Of a stretch of 64,000 nt of DNA, positions 42,536-51,597 are shown piece after piece. Origin of the DNA: a virus. The notes beneath the pieces are model-generated. The model worked only from the letters and a program-made list of their open reading frames with translations, had not been told where the DNA came from and ran no database searches. The translations under genes were made by a program, and so were the position numbers. Numbering within the stretch: the first letter of the stretch is position 1; each line of letters begins with the position of its first letter. The DNA is taken from IMG/VR virus record IMGVR_UViG_3300002835_000111, positions 1 through 64,000 of that record. One strand, given 5' to 3'.

Positions 42536-43469
42536 TCCTATCAAACTTAACATTTAGTTTTACAAACATATCTCCACCTGAATATCCTTTATTTCTCAAT
42601 CTTAAAGGTTTTGAGGTGTCGAATGTTTTTAACGCGTTCATAATTAAATTTCCATCAGGATGTGGTATTGTAAATGTATCTTGTTTAACTTCCTCTAAAT
42701 TTAAAAATAAATTGTAAACCAAGTCATTATTTATTTTTTCAAATCCATCTTTAGTTACCACTTCTATTTGAATAACCAAATCACCATATTCACCATTTTT
42801 AAAGTCACCTAAATCCGCCAACTTTAAATATTGACCATTATCAACACCAACAGGTAATTTAACATTTATTTCCCGAGCATTGGATTTAACTCCATTACCA
42901 CCACAATTATAACATCTGTGTACTAAAGTATATCCTCTACCCCCACAAGAACCACACGCAGTTCTAATTTGTTGAGTCATAAAACCAGTTCCAAAAGCTT
43001 TAACTTGGAATCCAGCACCTCTGCAAGTATTACACACTTGTTGGTCTCCTCCACTCCCATTACATATGTCACATTTATCATCCTTAATATAATTAATAGT
43101 TTTATCAGAACCTCGGTAAGACTCTATTGGACTAACTTGAACTTTAATTATTTTATCAGGAGCTGACTTTCGTCTTTGGGTATTGTTAAATGGGTTGTTT
43201 TGTTGATTACCAAACATTTGATTAATAAAATCTTCATATGACATCTGATTACCGCCACCAGCAAAAGGATTACTCAAACGATTATCATAATCCTTTCTTT
43301 TATTCTCATCACCAACGATATCATACGCTTGAGCAATTTCTTTAAATTTATCAGCGCCATCAGGGTTTTTATCTGGATGGTATTGTATTGCGAGTTTTCT
43401 GTACGCTTTTTTGATGTCATCTTGAGTAGCGTCTTTACTTACTCCTAATATTTCGTAATAATTATTCAT
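42528..43469 (-). CDS. dnaJ: DnaJ co-chaperone
   Basis: 313 residues from ATG 43469. J domain 1-65 with YHPDKNPD; a Gly/Asn/Gln linker; a zinc domain with [24 protein letters not shown] and CYNCGGNG (four motifs); C-terminal beta domains with [18 protein letters not shown]. Shorter than host DnaJ (~370-380). It recruits host DnaK, for phage protein folding. Starts two bases from the divergent gene 43472. Confidence 0.93.
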   Translation of the reverse strand: MNNYYEILGVSKDATQDDIKKAYRKLAIQYHPDKNPDGADKFKEIAQAYDIVGDENKRKDYDNRLSNPFAGGGNQMSYEDFINQMFGNQQNNPFNNTQRRKSAPDKIIKVQVSPIESYRGSDKTINYIKDDKCDICNGSGGDQQVCNTCRGAGFQVKAFGTGFMTQQIRTACGSCGGRGYTLVHRCYNCGGNGVKSNAREINVKLPVGVDNGQYLKLADLGDFKNGEYGDLVIQIEVVTKDGFEKINNDLVYNLFLNLEEVKQDTFTIPHPDGNLIMNALKTFDTSKPLRLRNKGYSGGDMFVKLNVKFDRTI

Positions 43470-43471
43470 AT

Positions 43472-44119
43472 ATGGCAAACTATTTGGTAGTCTTATTTAA
43501 GAATAAAACAAGAAAAAAAATTATAAAGAAGTTTATAACTTTATCTCGTGCTAAAAATTATTTTAAACAGTTAATTAAAGAGTCTAATGATGTAATTTTT
43601 GAGGTTTTAGTTGAGAATGGTAAAGAGTGTAGATTTGAATTAGGATTAATTGAAATGTCCGTAAATCAATCTGCACCTGTATATATGACCGATGAGTTTG
43701 GTAGAAGTGTTAAGGTTAAGTTAGAAGATGGAGGTATGTCTATATTATCAATAAACCATTACAAAGAAGAAGATTTAATTTATGATGTTAGAAATAAGAT
43801 AAAGATTACCGCCCAGGAATTTATTAAAAAACACTTAAAAGGTGATGGGTTAAAAATGGTATCAGTACTTAACAACAAAGTTATCCTACAAAAAGACGAA
43901 GAAATTGATTTATTTTCACTAAAAAATGAATCAGAGTGTACTAGATTTGTTGAGTCTTTATCTTCATATTTCTTTAAAAGAAAAAGGGGAGACTGTCTTT
44001 TTATTAAAGATTGTTCCTCCCCTCAACGAAAATATTTGTATAGTTTGTTAGAATCTAACGGATTTGATAAAAAAGTTTTATATCGTAAGTTTACGACTTA
44101 TCCTGTTCGTCCAAAATAA
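43472..44119 (+). CDS. Unknown protein, 215 residues
   Basis: Basic, alpha/beta start ([20 protein letters not shown]), then a longer folded part. No family recognised. The start codon is two bases from the divergent dnaJ start, so both genes' promoters must lie within each other's coding DNA. Overlaps the convergent gene 44091-44324 by 29 bases. Confidence 0.8.
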   Translation: MANYLVVLFKNKTRKKIIKKFITLSRAKNYFKQLIKESNDVIFEVLVENGKECRFELGLIEMSVNQSAPVYMTDEFGRSVKVKLEDGGMSILSINHYKEEDLIYDVRNKIKITAQEFIKKHLKGDGLKMVSVLNNKVILQKDEEIDLFSLKNESECTRFVESLSSYFFKRKRGDCLFIKDCSSPQRKYLYSLLESNGFDKKVLYRKFTTYPVRPK

Positions 44120-44324
44120 AATGGAACTCGGTTCCTGATATATCAATAGAAAACTGTTTGTGGTATCTATCAACCTCTCTAAAGTGATTAATGACATTGG
44201 TGTACTCACCTTTAGGTAATTCAAAGATAATGGTACCTTTACCACTAAAAAGGGTTTGGACTGATTCTGCAATCAACGCCAATTTTTCTATTTCCCCAAA
44301 AGTATTATTTTTATTCTCTTCCAT
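44091..44324 (-). CDS. Unknown protein, 77 residues
   Basis: Helix, then IIFELPKGEYTNVINHFREV, then [17 protein letters not shown]. Overlaps the gene upstream (44288-44482) by 37 bases in another frame and converges on 43472-44119. Function unknown. Confidence 0.7.
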   Translation of the reverse strand: MEENKNNTFGEIEKLALIAESVQTLFSGKGTIIFELPKGEYTNVINHFREVDRYHKQFSIDISGTEFHFILDEQDKS

Positions 44325-44482
44325 AAACTTAATTTAACGGGCTTAGGAAAAAGCTCGTCTTTTTTTAACCCCTTTATTTCTCTAACAATTTTTTCTTTTT
44401 GTCTATCCAACTCTCTTTTGTCTTTTAGTGTTTCACTATTGAACCAATTCAGTAATTGTTGACTCCTGTCTGTCTTGCTCAT
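44288..44482 (-). CDS. Small basic coiled-coil protein
   Basis: 64 residues, highly charged (SETLKDKRELDRQKEKIVRE) with a C-terminal KLSLWKRIKIILLGK that could touch a membrane. Overlaps both neighbours. Function unknown. Confidence 0.65.
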   Translation of the reverse strand: MSKTDRSQQLLNWFNSETLKDKRELDRQKEKIVREIKGLKKDELFPKPVKLSLWKRIKIILLGK

Positions 44483-44897
44483 TGTCTAATTCATTCTCTA
44501 ATTCTGTATCTAACTCTGTATCAAGGTCTCCCTCATCAAAATCAAAGTATAGATTCTGTAATTTATCTAAATCAGTTTTTTCAAAAGTTTGTTTTAGTTG
44601 TTCTACTGTTTGCTTAAACAATCTTTCTTTTAACTCTCTTTCTTTATTTAATTTAATTACCTTACCAATCTTAACTAAAGTGATTGACATATCTTTTTCG
44701 GCAATTGGACAAATAAATGTTATTCCTTTTGAGTTTTGATCATCAACCTCAAACCCAATAACCTGTCCTTCATCTACTATACTCTTAGGTATAGACCATT
44801 TAGTTGGGAACTTCATATCAAAACTTAGATATGTCTCCAACTTTCTAATTGAATGGATATATTCAACGAATGGTAATATTTCTTTATAAAAACTCAT
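44436..44897 (-). CDS. Unknown protein with acidic C-terminus, 153 residues
   Basis: The N-terminal two thirds is folded (MSFYKEILPFVEYIHSIRKL and GFEVDDQNSKGITFICPIAE), with helices. The end (DLDTELDTELENELDNEQDR) is repeated and strongly acidic. It overlaps the gene downstream by 47 bases. Function unknown. Confidence 0.75.
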   Translation of the reverse strand: MSFYKEILPFVEYIHSIRKLETYLSFDMKFPTKWSIPKSIVDEGQVIGFEVDDQNSKGITFICPIAEKDMSITLVKIGKVIKLNKERELKERLFKQTVEQLKQTFEKTDLDKLQNLYFDFDEGDLDTELDTELENELDNEQDRQESTITELVQ

Positions 44898-45082
44898 TTT
44901 TGTAATAGATATGTTATAATATAACTAATTGATACTCCTAAGAGGATAAGTTCCCTGTTACTATAGACCAATGGTTTTGGTTCTTTTTGTAACAGGGCAC
45001 CTAAAAAATTTGTGACATTTTTTAATGACACCAATATTGTGAAAACAAATATAAAAAGATATATTGTATCAATATTATGCAT
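44894..45082 (-). CDS. Small membrane protein, two helices
   Basis: 62 residues with TIYLFIFVFTILVSLKNVTN at the start and ELILLGVSISYIITYLLQK at the end. 4-base overlap with the next gene. Topology like a small holin but not identifiable. Confidence 0.65.
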   Translation of the reverse strand: MHNIDTIYLFIFVFTILVSLKNVTNFLGALLQKEPKPLVYSNRELILLGVSISYIITYLLQK

Positions 45083-45257
45083 TTTTTTCTGTCTTGTTGT
45101 GTTCTAAAATTTCACCTCTTAATTGTTGAAGTAATGCCTTCAACTCTTGAGCAGATTTTCTAGCTCTTGTTCCTGCGCTTTTGTTACCGCCAAAAAACTT
45201 TGTAGTATCTACTGAAAGTAATTCAGTCAACACTTTAATTTGTTCTAATGTTTCCAT
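45075..45257 (-). CDS. Histone H1-like (Hc1 family) protein
   Basis: 60 residues. TKFFGGNKSAGTRARKSAQE then LKALLQQLRGEI fits the Bacteroidota histone H1-like proteins (short DNA-binding helical hairpin with G-N-K-x-A-G-T-R-x-R-K). It lacks the long Lys/Ala-rich tail of chlamydial Hc1. Likely binds phage or host DNA, possibly in nucleoid takeover or head packing. Confidence 0.75.
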   Translation of the reverse strand: METLEQIKVLTELLSVDTTKFFGGNKSAGTRARKSAQELKALLQQLRGEILEHNKTEKNA

Positions 45258-45335
45258 TTCTTTAAAAATTGTAATTGTTTATTTTAATAATTAAAAAGTA
45301 AGTTTTTTCCTTCTGGTGTAAATAGAATCAACGAT

Positions 45336-45794
45336 TTATTCCATATTTTTTTCCATTAATTTATATAATTCTGTTAATAAATCTAAATCTGATTTAGAAA
45401 ATGTTACCTCAGTGTCAAATATTTCATTTAAAAATTTATCGATTGAATGTTTTATACTAGTTTTAGATTGATTATAGAATGTGTCCATAAAAAAAGATTG
45501 GAAATATTCTTTGTGATCACCATTTAATTTAATAATAATATTTTCTTTTTTAAAGTCATTAATCATTTTTTTCCAACACCATTCAAAATGAGACGCATTA
45601 TCTTCATCAGATAGCGTTATTTTGGTCTCAGATATGTTTTCTCCGAGATACGTATCCATAATAATTTTGGTTAATGACTTAGAGATATCACCATACAATT
45701 CAATTTTTTCATAATTCATATTATGAATATTGAACCATATTATAACTTCTTCTTGAGGCATTGGCTTAGTCATCCAATTAAAAAAATTCTCCAT
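45336..45794 (-). CDS. Unknown acidic protein, 152 residues
   Basis: MENFFNWMTKPMPQEEVIIW then an acidic, aromatic protein ending in helices. The start codon 45794 lies inside a perfect 12-bp hairpin (45787-45816), so translation from it may be blocked by RNA folding; a second ATG seven codons later (45773) is the alternative. Function unknown. Confidence 0.7.
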   Translation of the reverse strand: MENFFNWMTKPMPQEEVIIWFNIHNMNYEKIELYGDISKSLTKIIMDTYLGENISETKITLSDEDNASHFEWCWKKMINDFKKENIIIKLNGDHKEYFQSFFMDTFYNQSKTSIKHSIDKFLNEIFDTEVTFSKSDLDLLTELYKLMEKNME

Positions 45795-45816
45795 AGAATG
45801 TTGTTTCTATGGAGAA
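45787..45816 (-). terminator. Hairpin with T run at the start of 45336-45794
   Basis: TTCTCCATAGAA/TTCTATGGAGAA, six-base loop, followed on the minus strand by TTTTTTT inside the coding region. It works as a terminator for 45847-47538 or as a start-sequestering element. Confidence 0.7.
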
Positions 45817-45846
45817 TTATAGTCTAATTTTATTAAATGTGAATTT

Positions 45847-47538
45847 TTATTGAGTTTTTCTATTATAAGATATCAAATTTTTCATTTTCTGTAAATCTTC
45901 GTTGATAATCTTAGTTGCTTTAGCTTCTGTAGACTCCAATTGACTCATGATTTTGTTTGCTTTACCTGTTGAGCCTCCTTTAATACTTTTTAAAGAACCT
46001 GGTTGTTTTTTACCCCCAGCAATATCAACAGGTGCGATTGTTTTTTTATAAGTACCATTCATTTGTTCTGCACCATATAAATTTTCATCAAAGTTCTTTT
46101 TAAATCTTTCTCCAACCTTCTCACTTCTTTTTGAAACGTTACCTAACGCTTTACCATCTTTTCCACTTACAGCATTACCGTTTTTAGAATCACCTTTAAT
46201 TTGTCTTGAAATCATTTCATCGTCTGGTTTAATTTCATCATAAACAAGATTTGTCATACCAGGATAAGAAAAAGCTTCAATGTATTCCTCAACCGCATCT
46301 GATGGGTGGTACTTCATCTCATTATGTTCTTTCTCCATGTCGTAATTACTTTGAGGGAAATCGTCAGGATTTTCATCATAACTTCCTCCACCCATATACA
46401 TGTCTTTCATGTAATCTTTCATTTTCTTAACGACTTCTTTAGCATACTTGTCATTTTCTTTTTGACTTTCACCTTGAGCTTTTTCAGTTTTCTTTAAACC
46501 TTGAGGTTTATTAACACCAAAATTATTTTTTTCTGATGAGTCTTTAACTGTTTGTTCTTTAACAATATTTTCAATCATATCAATTAACTCATTCTCTGTT
46601 AACGATAAAGTATTTTTACTCTCATTAATATTTCCTAATGTTAATGCCATGTTAACTTGTTTTAACAACTTAGAATCCGCATCAGATAATTTTTTATCAC
46701 CTTTAGCTTTAGACATTAAATCTTTCTTAATTGAGTTTAATTTAGTTTTAGATATTTTTTGACTTTCAGGAATCCCTAACGCTTTATGTAACGCACCTTT
46801 TTTCATGTTAGTTTTTTGAATCCATTTGTCTTCAGATTCATTAACATTATATTCTTTACCATCAACTTCAAAACTATCATCACCAGATTTTTTAGCCTTA
46901 GCTAAAGCTCCTGTAAACGCATTACCTTCTTCAGTCTCAGCTTCTTCTTCCAACCCTTTAGCAATTCTAACTCTAAACGGTTTTCCACCGAACTTATCTT
47001 TATATTGATTAAAGAATTTTTCCCCATCATTTGGTGCAAACCATCTTTGATTTTTACCGTGTTTATCCATTAATGATGGAAAGTCTTCAAACTCCTCTTC
47101 ATCGTAATCAAAATCAAATTCACCTGTATGTTCTCTGTCAGATTGGTCAAACCAACCATGTCCATCATCAAATGAACCAAACATTTTGTTTCTAATTTTG
47201 TTTTTAATTTTATTATCAGCTAAACCTTTACCAACATATGTTGGTTCATTTTGAGATAATTTTTCAACTTCTTCCTCTTCAGAATCATAACCAGTGTAAA
47301 TTTCTTCAACTTCTTTTTTATGTGCTTTAGCGTCTCTTAGTTTTTTAAAATCTGCGGCAGTTATCTTACCTTTAGGTTCGGCAACATCAATTTTGGACTG
47401 TTTACCACTAAGTTCCTCATCCATTTTAATTTCTTCCCATTGACCTTTTGTCTCTGTGATATGTTTAACTTTAGTCTCAATTTCTTCATTTAAAATCTTT
47501 GAGACTAATTTATCAATATTTTCTTGAAAGTTTTTCAT
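45847..47538 (-). CDS. Large tagged structural or scaffold-type protein
   Basis: 563 residues, very charged. Tag MKNFQENIDKLVSKILNEEI (L-x-E). A second tag-like segment is internal near residue 307 (LSLTENELIDMIENIVKEQ). A middle stretch has KKGALHKALGIPESQKIS and DADSKLLKQVNMALTLGNIN, a motif seen in phage capsid-associated proteins. It looks like a head core or scaffold protein. TATAAATA lies at 47553-47560. Confidence 0.7.
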   Translation of the reverse strand: MKNFQENIDKLVSKILNEEIETKVKHITETKGQWEEIKMDEELSGKQSKIDVAEPKGKITAADFKKLRDAKAHKKEVEEIYTGYDSEEEEVEKLSQNEPTYVGKGLADNKIKNKIRNKMFGSFDDGHGWFDQSDREHTGEFDFDYDEEEFEDFPSLMDKHGKNQRWFAPNDGEKFFNQYKDKFGGKPFRVRIAKGLEEEAETEEGNAFTGALAKAKKSGDDSFEVDGKEYNVNESEDKWIQKTNMKKGALHKALGIPESQKISKTKLNSIKKDLMSKAKGDKKLSDADSKLLKQVNMALTLGNINESKNTLSLTENELIDMIENIVKEQTVKDSSEKNNFGVNKPQGLKKTEKAQGESQKENDKYAKEVVKKMKDYMKDMYMGGGSYDENPDDFPQSNYDMEKEHNEMKYHPSDAVEEYIEAFSYPGMTNLVYDEIKPDDEMISRQIKGDSKNGNAVSGKDGKALGNVSKRSEKVGERFKKNFDENLYGAEQMNGTYKKTIAPVDIAGGKKQPGSLKSIKGGSTGKANKIMSQLESTEAKATKIINEDLQKMKNLISYNRKTQ

Positions 47539-47563
47539 CTTGTATTTTTTATTATAAATATCT

Positions 47564-48439
47564 TTATTTTATTCTTTTACCTACGTTTTCATACTCATGT
47601 TCTAAAATAGTCATGATAACGTCTTTACTAACCCCAAGTTTTTTAGCCACGTTTTCAATAGCTTCTTTAACTGATTCGTTTTTACTAATTTTAAGGTTAT
47701 TAATATCACCCTGATTACAATATGGAAATTTGGTACATTTCTTCTTAATTTTTACAAATCCTCCTCCAGGTATTTGAGTCTTTCTACTTGGACCCCAATC
47801 TTTTTTACTTGTTGATTTAGCCCACATAGATGGTGATTCATAACCACCAACGGATCCAGATGTTGTTGCCTCTTTAGCTTCAACTTTATCAACTTCACTT
47901 TCTTTTAATTTTGGGTTTTCAGATCTACTTCTTTCCCAAAACTGATTATCTCCACCAAAAACAGGTCCTGAATACGCACCTGATGAACCTGATCCTGTAG
48001 CTTCTTTTGTTTCTATTTTTTTTAATTTAGAATAGTAAGTTGGGTTTTCCCAAAGATGGTCCATGGCGATTTCTTTTGCTTTGGTTTTATCTTTAGTGTG
48101 TTCCATTTCAACTTTAATACCCATACTTAATTCTTTTTTCAAAGAAGAAACCATATTTTTGATATCATAATAACCTTTTTTGTCGTGTTTTTTTGCGATA
48201 TCTTCAATAGTTTTATTATCAGATAAACCACCTTTTAATTTTTCCTCATCAATTTTTTTGGTATTCATCTTTTTATTTAAAAAAGTTTCATACTTATTAC
48301 CATCATCATCAAACTCTTCAGTAAATGATGATTTATATTTTAAAGCATCACCAATTGTTGTGGTATTTAATTTAACATTTGGTTGAGTAGTATATGCTTT
48401 ATCAATCGCATTTTTAAATTCAGTTGTAGAATTATTCAT
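47564..48439 (-). CDS. Structural-type protein with DUF5661-like segment
   Basis: 291 residues. MGIKVEMEHTKDKTKAKEIA then MDHLWENPTYYSKLKK resembles DUF5661, a phage-associated domain. Two copies of an EATGSGSSGAYSGP / EATTSGSVGGYESP element flank it. A C-terminal helix (KKLGVSKDVIMTILEHEYEN). Probably virion-associated. Confidence 0.7.
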   Translation of the reverse strand: MNNSTTEFKNAIDKAYTTQPNVKLNTTTIGDALKYKSSFTEEFDDDGNKYETFLNKKMNTKKIDEEKLKGGLSDNKTIEDIAKKHDKKGYYDIKNMVSSLKKELSMGIKVEMEHTKDKTKAKEIAMDHLWENPTYYSKLKKIETKEATGSGSSGAYSGPVFGGDNQFWERSRSENPKLKESEVDKVEAKEATTSGSVGGYESPSMWAKSTSKKDWGPSRKTQIPGGGFVKIKKKCTKFPYCNQGDINNLKISKNESVKEAIENVAKKLGVSKDVIMTILEHEYENVGKRIK

Positions 48440-48441
48440 AG

Positions 48442-48687
48442 TTAAGCATTTTTAAGTCTTGGTTCCCAATAACCACGGTTCATCCACATAAATTGGTAGA
48501 ATTCACGGAACATTCTTAGGGTTATATCTTTAACATCACCTTCAAGTTTACCTCGCTTGATTTCTTTGGAGATTCTGTCTAATAATTTGTCTTCAAATTG
48601 TTTAATTGTGTTATTGTCCATAAAGTTTCTAATCTCTTTACGAATCATCACTTCAATTTCGTTTTTTTCGGTTGATGTAAGTGCCAT
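48442..48687 (-). CDS. Unknown helical protein, 81 residues
   Basis: TEKNEIEVMIRKEIRNFMDN and a C-terminal MFREFYQFMWMNRGYWEPRL. All-helical. Overlaps the stop of the next gene by 1 base and precedes 47564-48439 by two. Function unknown; probably structural from context. Confidence 0.75.
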   Translation of the reverse strand: MALTSTEKNEIEVMIRKEIRNFMDNNTIKQFEDKLLDRISKEIKRGKLEGDVKDITLRMFREFYQFMWMNRGYWEPRLKNA

Positions 48688-49100
48688 TAGTTTGTTATTA
48701 ATAAAAAGGTTAATGTTAAAATGGCAATGCCGGCCAAACCAGATGTAAATTTATTTTTGATTTTTTCTTTTTTTAAATTTAACTCCACTTTCTTTGTGTG
48801 GTCCTCTAAGATTGAATATTTTTGGTCTTGAGCGCCAATGATTGTTTGATAGTTATTTTCTTTAACCCTTAATAAACTTATAACACTATCTTTCATAACA
48901 ACTTTGTTTTCTGTTTCTAACAATTGTTGTTCTGTTAATTTTAACTGAGCTTTAGCAGAATCACCGCTAATTAAATCTTTAGTGATTTGCTTAACAACTG
49001 GTATAGGAAAACATTTAGTTGGTTGATTATTTGTACCTGTTTGAGAAAAAGCCGTCAAGCTCAGGCTCAGAATACTTATCAACACGATTAATTTCTTCAT
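48687..49100 (-). CDS. Secreted coiled-coil protein with C-terminal membrane helix (spanin-like)
   Basis: 137 residues. Signal peptide 1-20 (MKKLIVLISILSLSLTAFSQ), a long coiled coil and a C-terminal helix (GLAGIAILTLTFLLITN). N-terminal export plus C-terminal anchor resembles a unimolecular spanin, but no lipobox Cys is seen. Nested 74 bases into the upstream gene, as Rz1 is in Rz. Confidence 0.55.
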   Translation of the reverse strand: MKKLIVLISILSLSLTAFSQTGTNNQPTKCFPIPVVKQITKDLISGDSAKAQLKLTEQQLLETENKVVMKDSVISLLRVKENNYQTIIGAQDQKYSILEDHTKKVELNLKKEKIKNKFTSGLAGIAILTLTFLLITN

Positions 49101-49383
49101 GATATTTTTTTCCTGTTTTTGTTTTATTTGTTTTTATCTTTGAAATGTTATCATCAATCTTTTCAACTTCTTCGTCAATAAGTTCAATTTTATCTTCTAA
49201 GATATCTTGTTCTTTGTTAAGTTCATTAACAACGTTTGTTAATGAATCAAGTTTAGCTTTATCAATAGCGCTCATTGTACTTGTGTTTGACATAGTCATA
49301 GCCCAATACAATATAAACAATATTATCAGTGCCGATAAGATTGTATCATAATTTTTAATTACAAAATTTTTAATTGTTTCCAT
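49027..49383 (-). CDS. Membrane coiled-coil protein (inner-spanin-like)
   Basis: 118 residues. One N-terminal membrane helix (TILSALIILFILYWAMTM), then a coiled coil (LTNVVNELNKEQDILEDKIE) and a polar end. Its 3' end overlaps 48687-49100. Topology and overlap recall the inner spanin of Rz/Rz1 pairs. Function inferred only. Confidence 0.55.
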   Translation of the reverse strand: METIKNFVIKNYDTILSALIILFILYWAMTMSNTSTMSAIDKAKLDSLTNVVNELNKEQDILEDKIELIDEEVEKIDDNISKIKTNKTKTGKKYHEEINRVDKYSEPELDGFFSNRYK

Positions 49384-49955
49384 TATTTTGGTGATTCTTT
49401 AGTTTTCTTTCTATTTGCCAAAACTTTACCCCATTTAGATTTAAATTTTTGGTAAAATTGTTGAAGTTTATTTATCATATCTAAGAAATCTTCATCAACC
49501 TTCATCATTTCACCGTTAATATAGATTCCACTGTTTTCACCAATTGTGAATGTGAACTCAATATCTTGGTCAATGATTTTACCCGACCAATCAACATTAT
49601 TTGTATAAACATTTAATGTATTAAAGTCGGCCAAGTCAGAAACTTCCTCTACGAATTCATCCATGGTTTCTTGGAATGCAACTTTTTCGTCAGTTGTAAT
49701 ATCCAAATCATTTCTGCCTTTACCATGTAAGGCCAAAATACCACCTGATATTCTATATTTTTGTGATTTATCCTTAGGTGTTTGAGTTTCACCTTCTTCC
49801 TTGTCATCTACCGCGGTCTCGTATTCAGTATCTTGTTCTATTCTACTTTCAATACTTGCCGCCATGTTATCTTGAGTATCTTGCTCAAATAACATTTTTG
49901 ATTTTTTAATCAACGATTTTATTTCGTCGTACCTGTCGTTATGTAAATTACCCAT
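49383..49955 (-). CDS. Unknown structural-type protein, 190 residues
   Basis: MGNLHNDRYDEIKSLIKKSK is helical; an acidic linker and a beta part (DIEFTFTIGENSGIYINGEM) follow, and a basic end. Abuts the membrane coiled-coil gene by one base. It overlaps the amidase gene by 8 bases. Perhaps virion-associated. Confidence 0.75.
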   Translation of the reverse strand: MGNLHNDRYDEIKSLIKKSKMLFEQDTQDNMAASIESRIEQDTEYETAVDDKEEGETQTPKDKSQKYRISGGILALHGKGRNDLDITTDEKVAFQETMDEFVEEVSDLADFNTLNVYTNNVDWSGKIIDQDIEFTFTIGENSGIYINGEMMKVDEDFLDMINKLQQFYQKFKSKWGKVLANRKKTKESPK

Positions 49956-50544
49956 TTTCTATTAGTTTTGTAAAGTTTTCAAAGTTAAATGATGGATTTA
50001 AATCTGTGTATTTTTCGTTAAAATTGCTTCTTGAAACAATTCCTTCAAAATTCTCAACACCGTCAATCTTAGTGTTATGACTTACACAATTTTTTTTAAT
50101 TTGGAATTCATTTATCAGGTAACCACATAACTCAGCAGTTTTTTCAATCTGATTGGTTGTGTATGGTTCCCAAAAGAAGAAGTCCCTCCATTTTTTCTCG
50201 TAAACCTGTTGATTATAAATACTTCCTTTCCAGTTAATATGATAGGTTGTTAGCGGTTTCTTTTCTAACCACCCTAAATTCTCTAAACAAACCACAATTG
50301 AGTTTTTGTTTATGTTGTCTTCAGTAAAAAAATTGGTATATCCGTTGTTGGGTAACAGTTGTAAAACTGTTCCATTTTTGGTTATGACGTAGTTTGGGAT
50401 TTTATCGTACGTAGAATTGTATCTATATTTAAGGGAGGCTAAGTATTCCTCAACCTCCCTTGAAGTATGACACAAGATGATTTGTTTTTTCTTTTTTTGT
50501 TTGCCAGTAGTTTTGAAGTTTCCGTATTTTTCAATATTAAGCAT
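49948..50544 (-). CDS. N-acetylmuramoyl-L-alanine amidase-like endolysin
   Basis: 198 residues. KQIILCHTS (zinc His), NYVITKNGTVLQLLPNN, IVVCLENLGWL (catalytic region) and a C-terminal CVSHNTKID followed by YTDLNPSFNFE follow the order of Amidase_2/PGRP enzymes. It cleaves the lactyl-amide link of peptidoglycan. No signal peptide, so it needs a holin. Overlaps by 8 bases both neighbours in a tight lysis block. Confidence 0.8.
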   Translation of the reverse strand: MLNIEKYGNFKTTGKQKKKKQIILCHTSREVEEYLASLKYRYNSTYDKIPNYVITKNGTVLQLLPNNGYTNFFTEDNINKNSIVVCLENLGWLEKKPLTTYHINWKGSIYNQQVYEKKWRDFFFWEPYTTNQIEKTAELCGYLINEFQIKKNCVSHNTKIDGVENFEGIVSRSNFNEKYTDLNPSFNFENFTKLIENG

Positions 50545-51247
50545 CTCTTCTTATGTAACTTAATCTTTTAATCTCCGGATCTTCAATCGGTTCTGTTTGG
50601 ATTTGTTCAACTAAACTTCCAAACTTTTGTTCGTTAACCCTAATTAGTTCCTTCTCAAGTCTTTCTAAATCTTCTTGAGTTGGTGTATATTTTTCTTTTT
50701 CAATTTCAGCTTCTCTTTTACCTGCTTCAATACTCAATTCATCTATACCAACAACAGGTTGTGATAAATTATTACCACCTTTCTTTTCTTCTTCTTCAAA
50801 TTTAACTAACATATGAAGAAAAGACAATGATATAATTGGTAACATACCACCAGCAAATAATGCCAAGAATCTTTTATGACCAACAGGGTCGCCTGATTCA
50901 ACACCAAGATAAGAAACAATTGGGTCAACCAAATCAATCCAATCTTTAAATGCTTGTGAATTTACATCAATGTATTGATAAGCAAAAAAGATATTACCAA
51001 TAAACTGAATAAGGGTTACAATCCCGAATGGGAAATATACTTTTTTACCCATCTGAGCTGATATTGCAGCAAGTGCTGACAAGGCAGCAATCTCAATACC
51101 TACAGACAAATAAATTGCCCAACTAAATGGATTGGATAAACCATACCAAGAAGTTACGTGGGATATTGACACACCAGCCACCGTTAAAATCGGCACCAAG
51201 AACGCAACATAAATTATTTTTTTAAAATTTCTTTGAATCCAATTCAT
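50537..51247 (-). CDS. Multi-pass membrane protein with cytosolic tail
   Basis: 236 residues. Four membrane helices (KIIYVAFLVPILTVAGVSIS, SWAIYLSVGIEIAALSALAA, GIVTLIQFIGNIFFAYQYI, FLALFAGGMLPIISLSFLHM). The C-terminal third is a charged coiled coil. Upstream of the amidase with 8 bases overlap. A holin role is possible from place but the size is large. Confidence 0.7.
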   Translation of the reverse strand: MNWIQRNFKKIIYVAFLVPILTVAGVSISHVTSWYGLSNPFSWAIYLSVGIEIAALSALAAISAQMGKKVYFPFGIVTLIQFIGNIFFAYQYIDVNSQAFKDWIDLVDPIVSYLGVESGDPVGHKRFLALFAGGMLPIISLSFLHMLVKFEEEEKKGGNNLSQPVVGIDELSIEAGKREAEIEKEKYTPTQEDLERLEKELIRVNEQKFGSLVEQIQTEPIEDPEIKRLSYIRRDA

Positions 51248-51248
51248 A

Positions 51249-51530
51249 TTACTTTGAAGTTAGTTTTTTAATTTCCTCTTCAATTTGAGTTTGTCTTTGA
51301 ACGTCCAATAATTTTCTATCAGTCGCTTGAATCATTCTTTTTTCTGATTCCAATCCCATAATTTTCAATTCTTTATCTAATTCTTTTTTAGTGTAAGTCG
51401 AATCTTTAATCGCTTCAATTTCTTTTCTTATTTTAGCTAACTCTCTTCCGTCTCCACAACTTTTGAAGAAACTAAGTAATGCAATTACCAGTACAATAAC
51501 TGTAAAGTTTTTTTGTATAAAATTTTTCAT
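51249..51530 (-). CDS. Small membrane coiled-coil protein
   Basis: 93 residues from ATG 51530. Membrane helix 7-23 (KNFTVIVLVIALLSFFKSCG) with a Cys at its end (possible lipoprotein site), then a Lys/Glu-rich coiled coil. Open frame upstream is not needed. Adjacent to the multi-pass membrane protein. Confidence 0.7.
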   Translation of the reverse strand: MKNFIQKNFTVIVLVIALLSFFKSCGDGRELAKIRKEIEAIKDSTYTKKELDKELKIMGLESEKRMIQATDRKLLDVQRQTQIEEEIKKLTSK

Positions 51531-51561
51531 AGTTTTTATTTTTAAATTTACCCTAAATATA

Positions 51562-51588
51562 AAGGGTGTACTTAATAAATACACCCTT
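51562..51588 (-). terminator. Terminator after the sigma factor gene
   Basis: AAGGGTGTA/TACACCCTT 9-bp stem with a nine-base loop, AT-rich exit. Confidence 0.65.
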
Positions 51589-51597
51589 AAATTAGTT

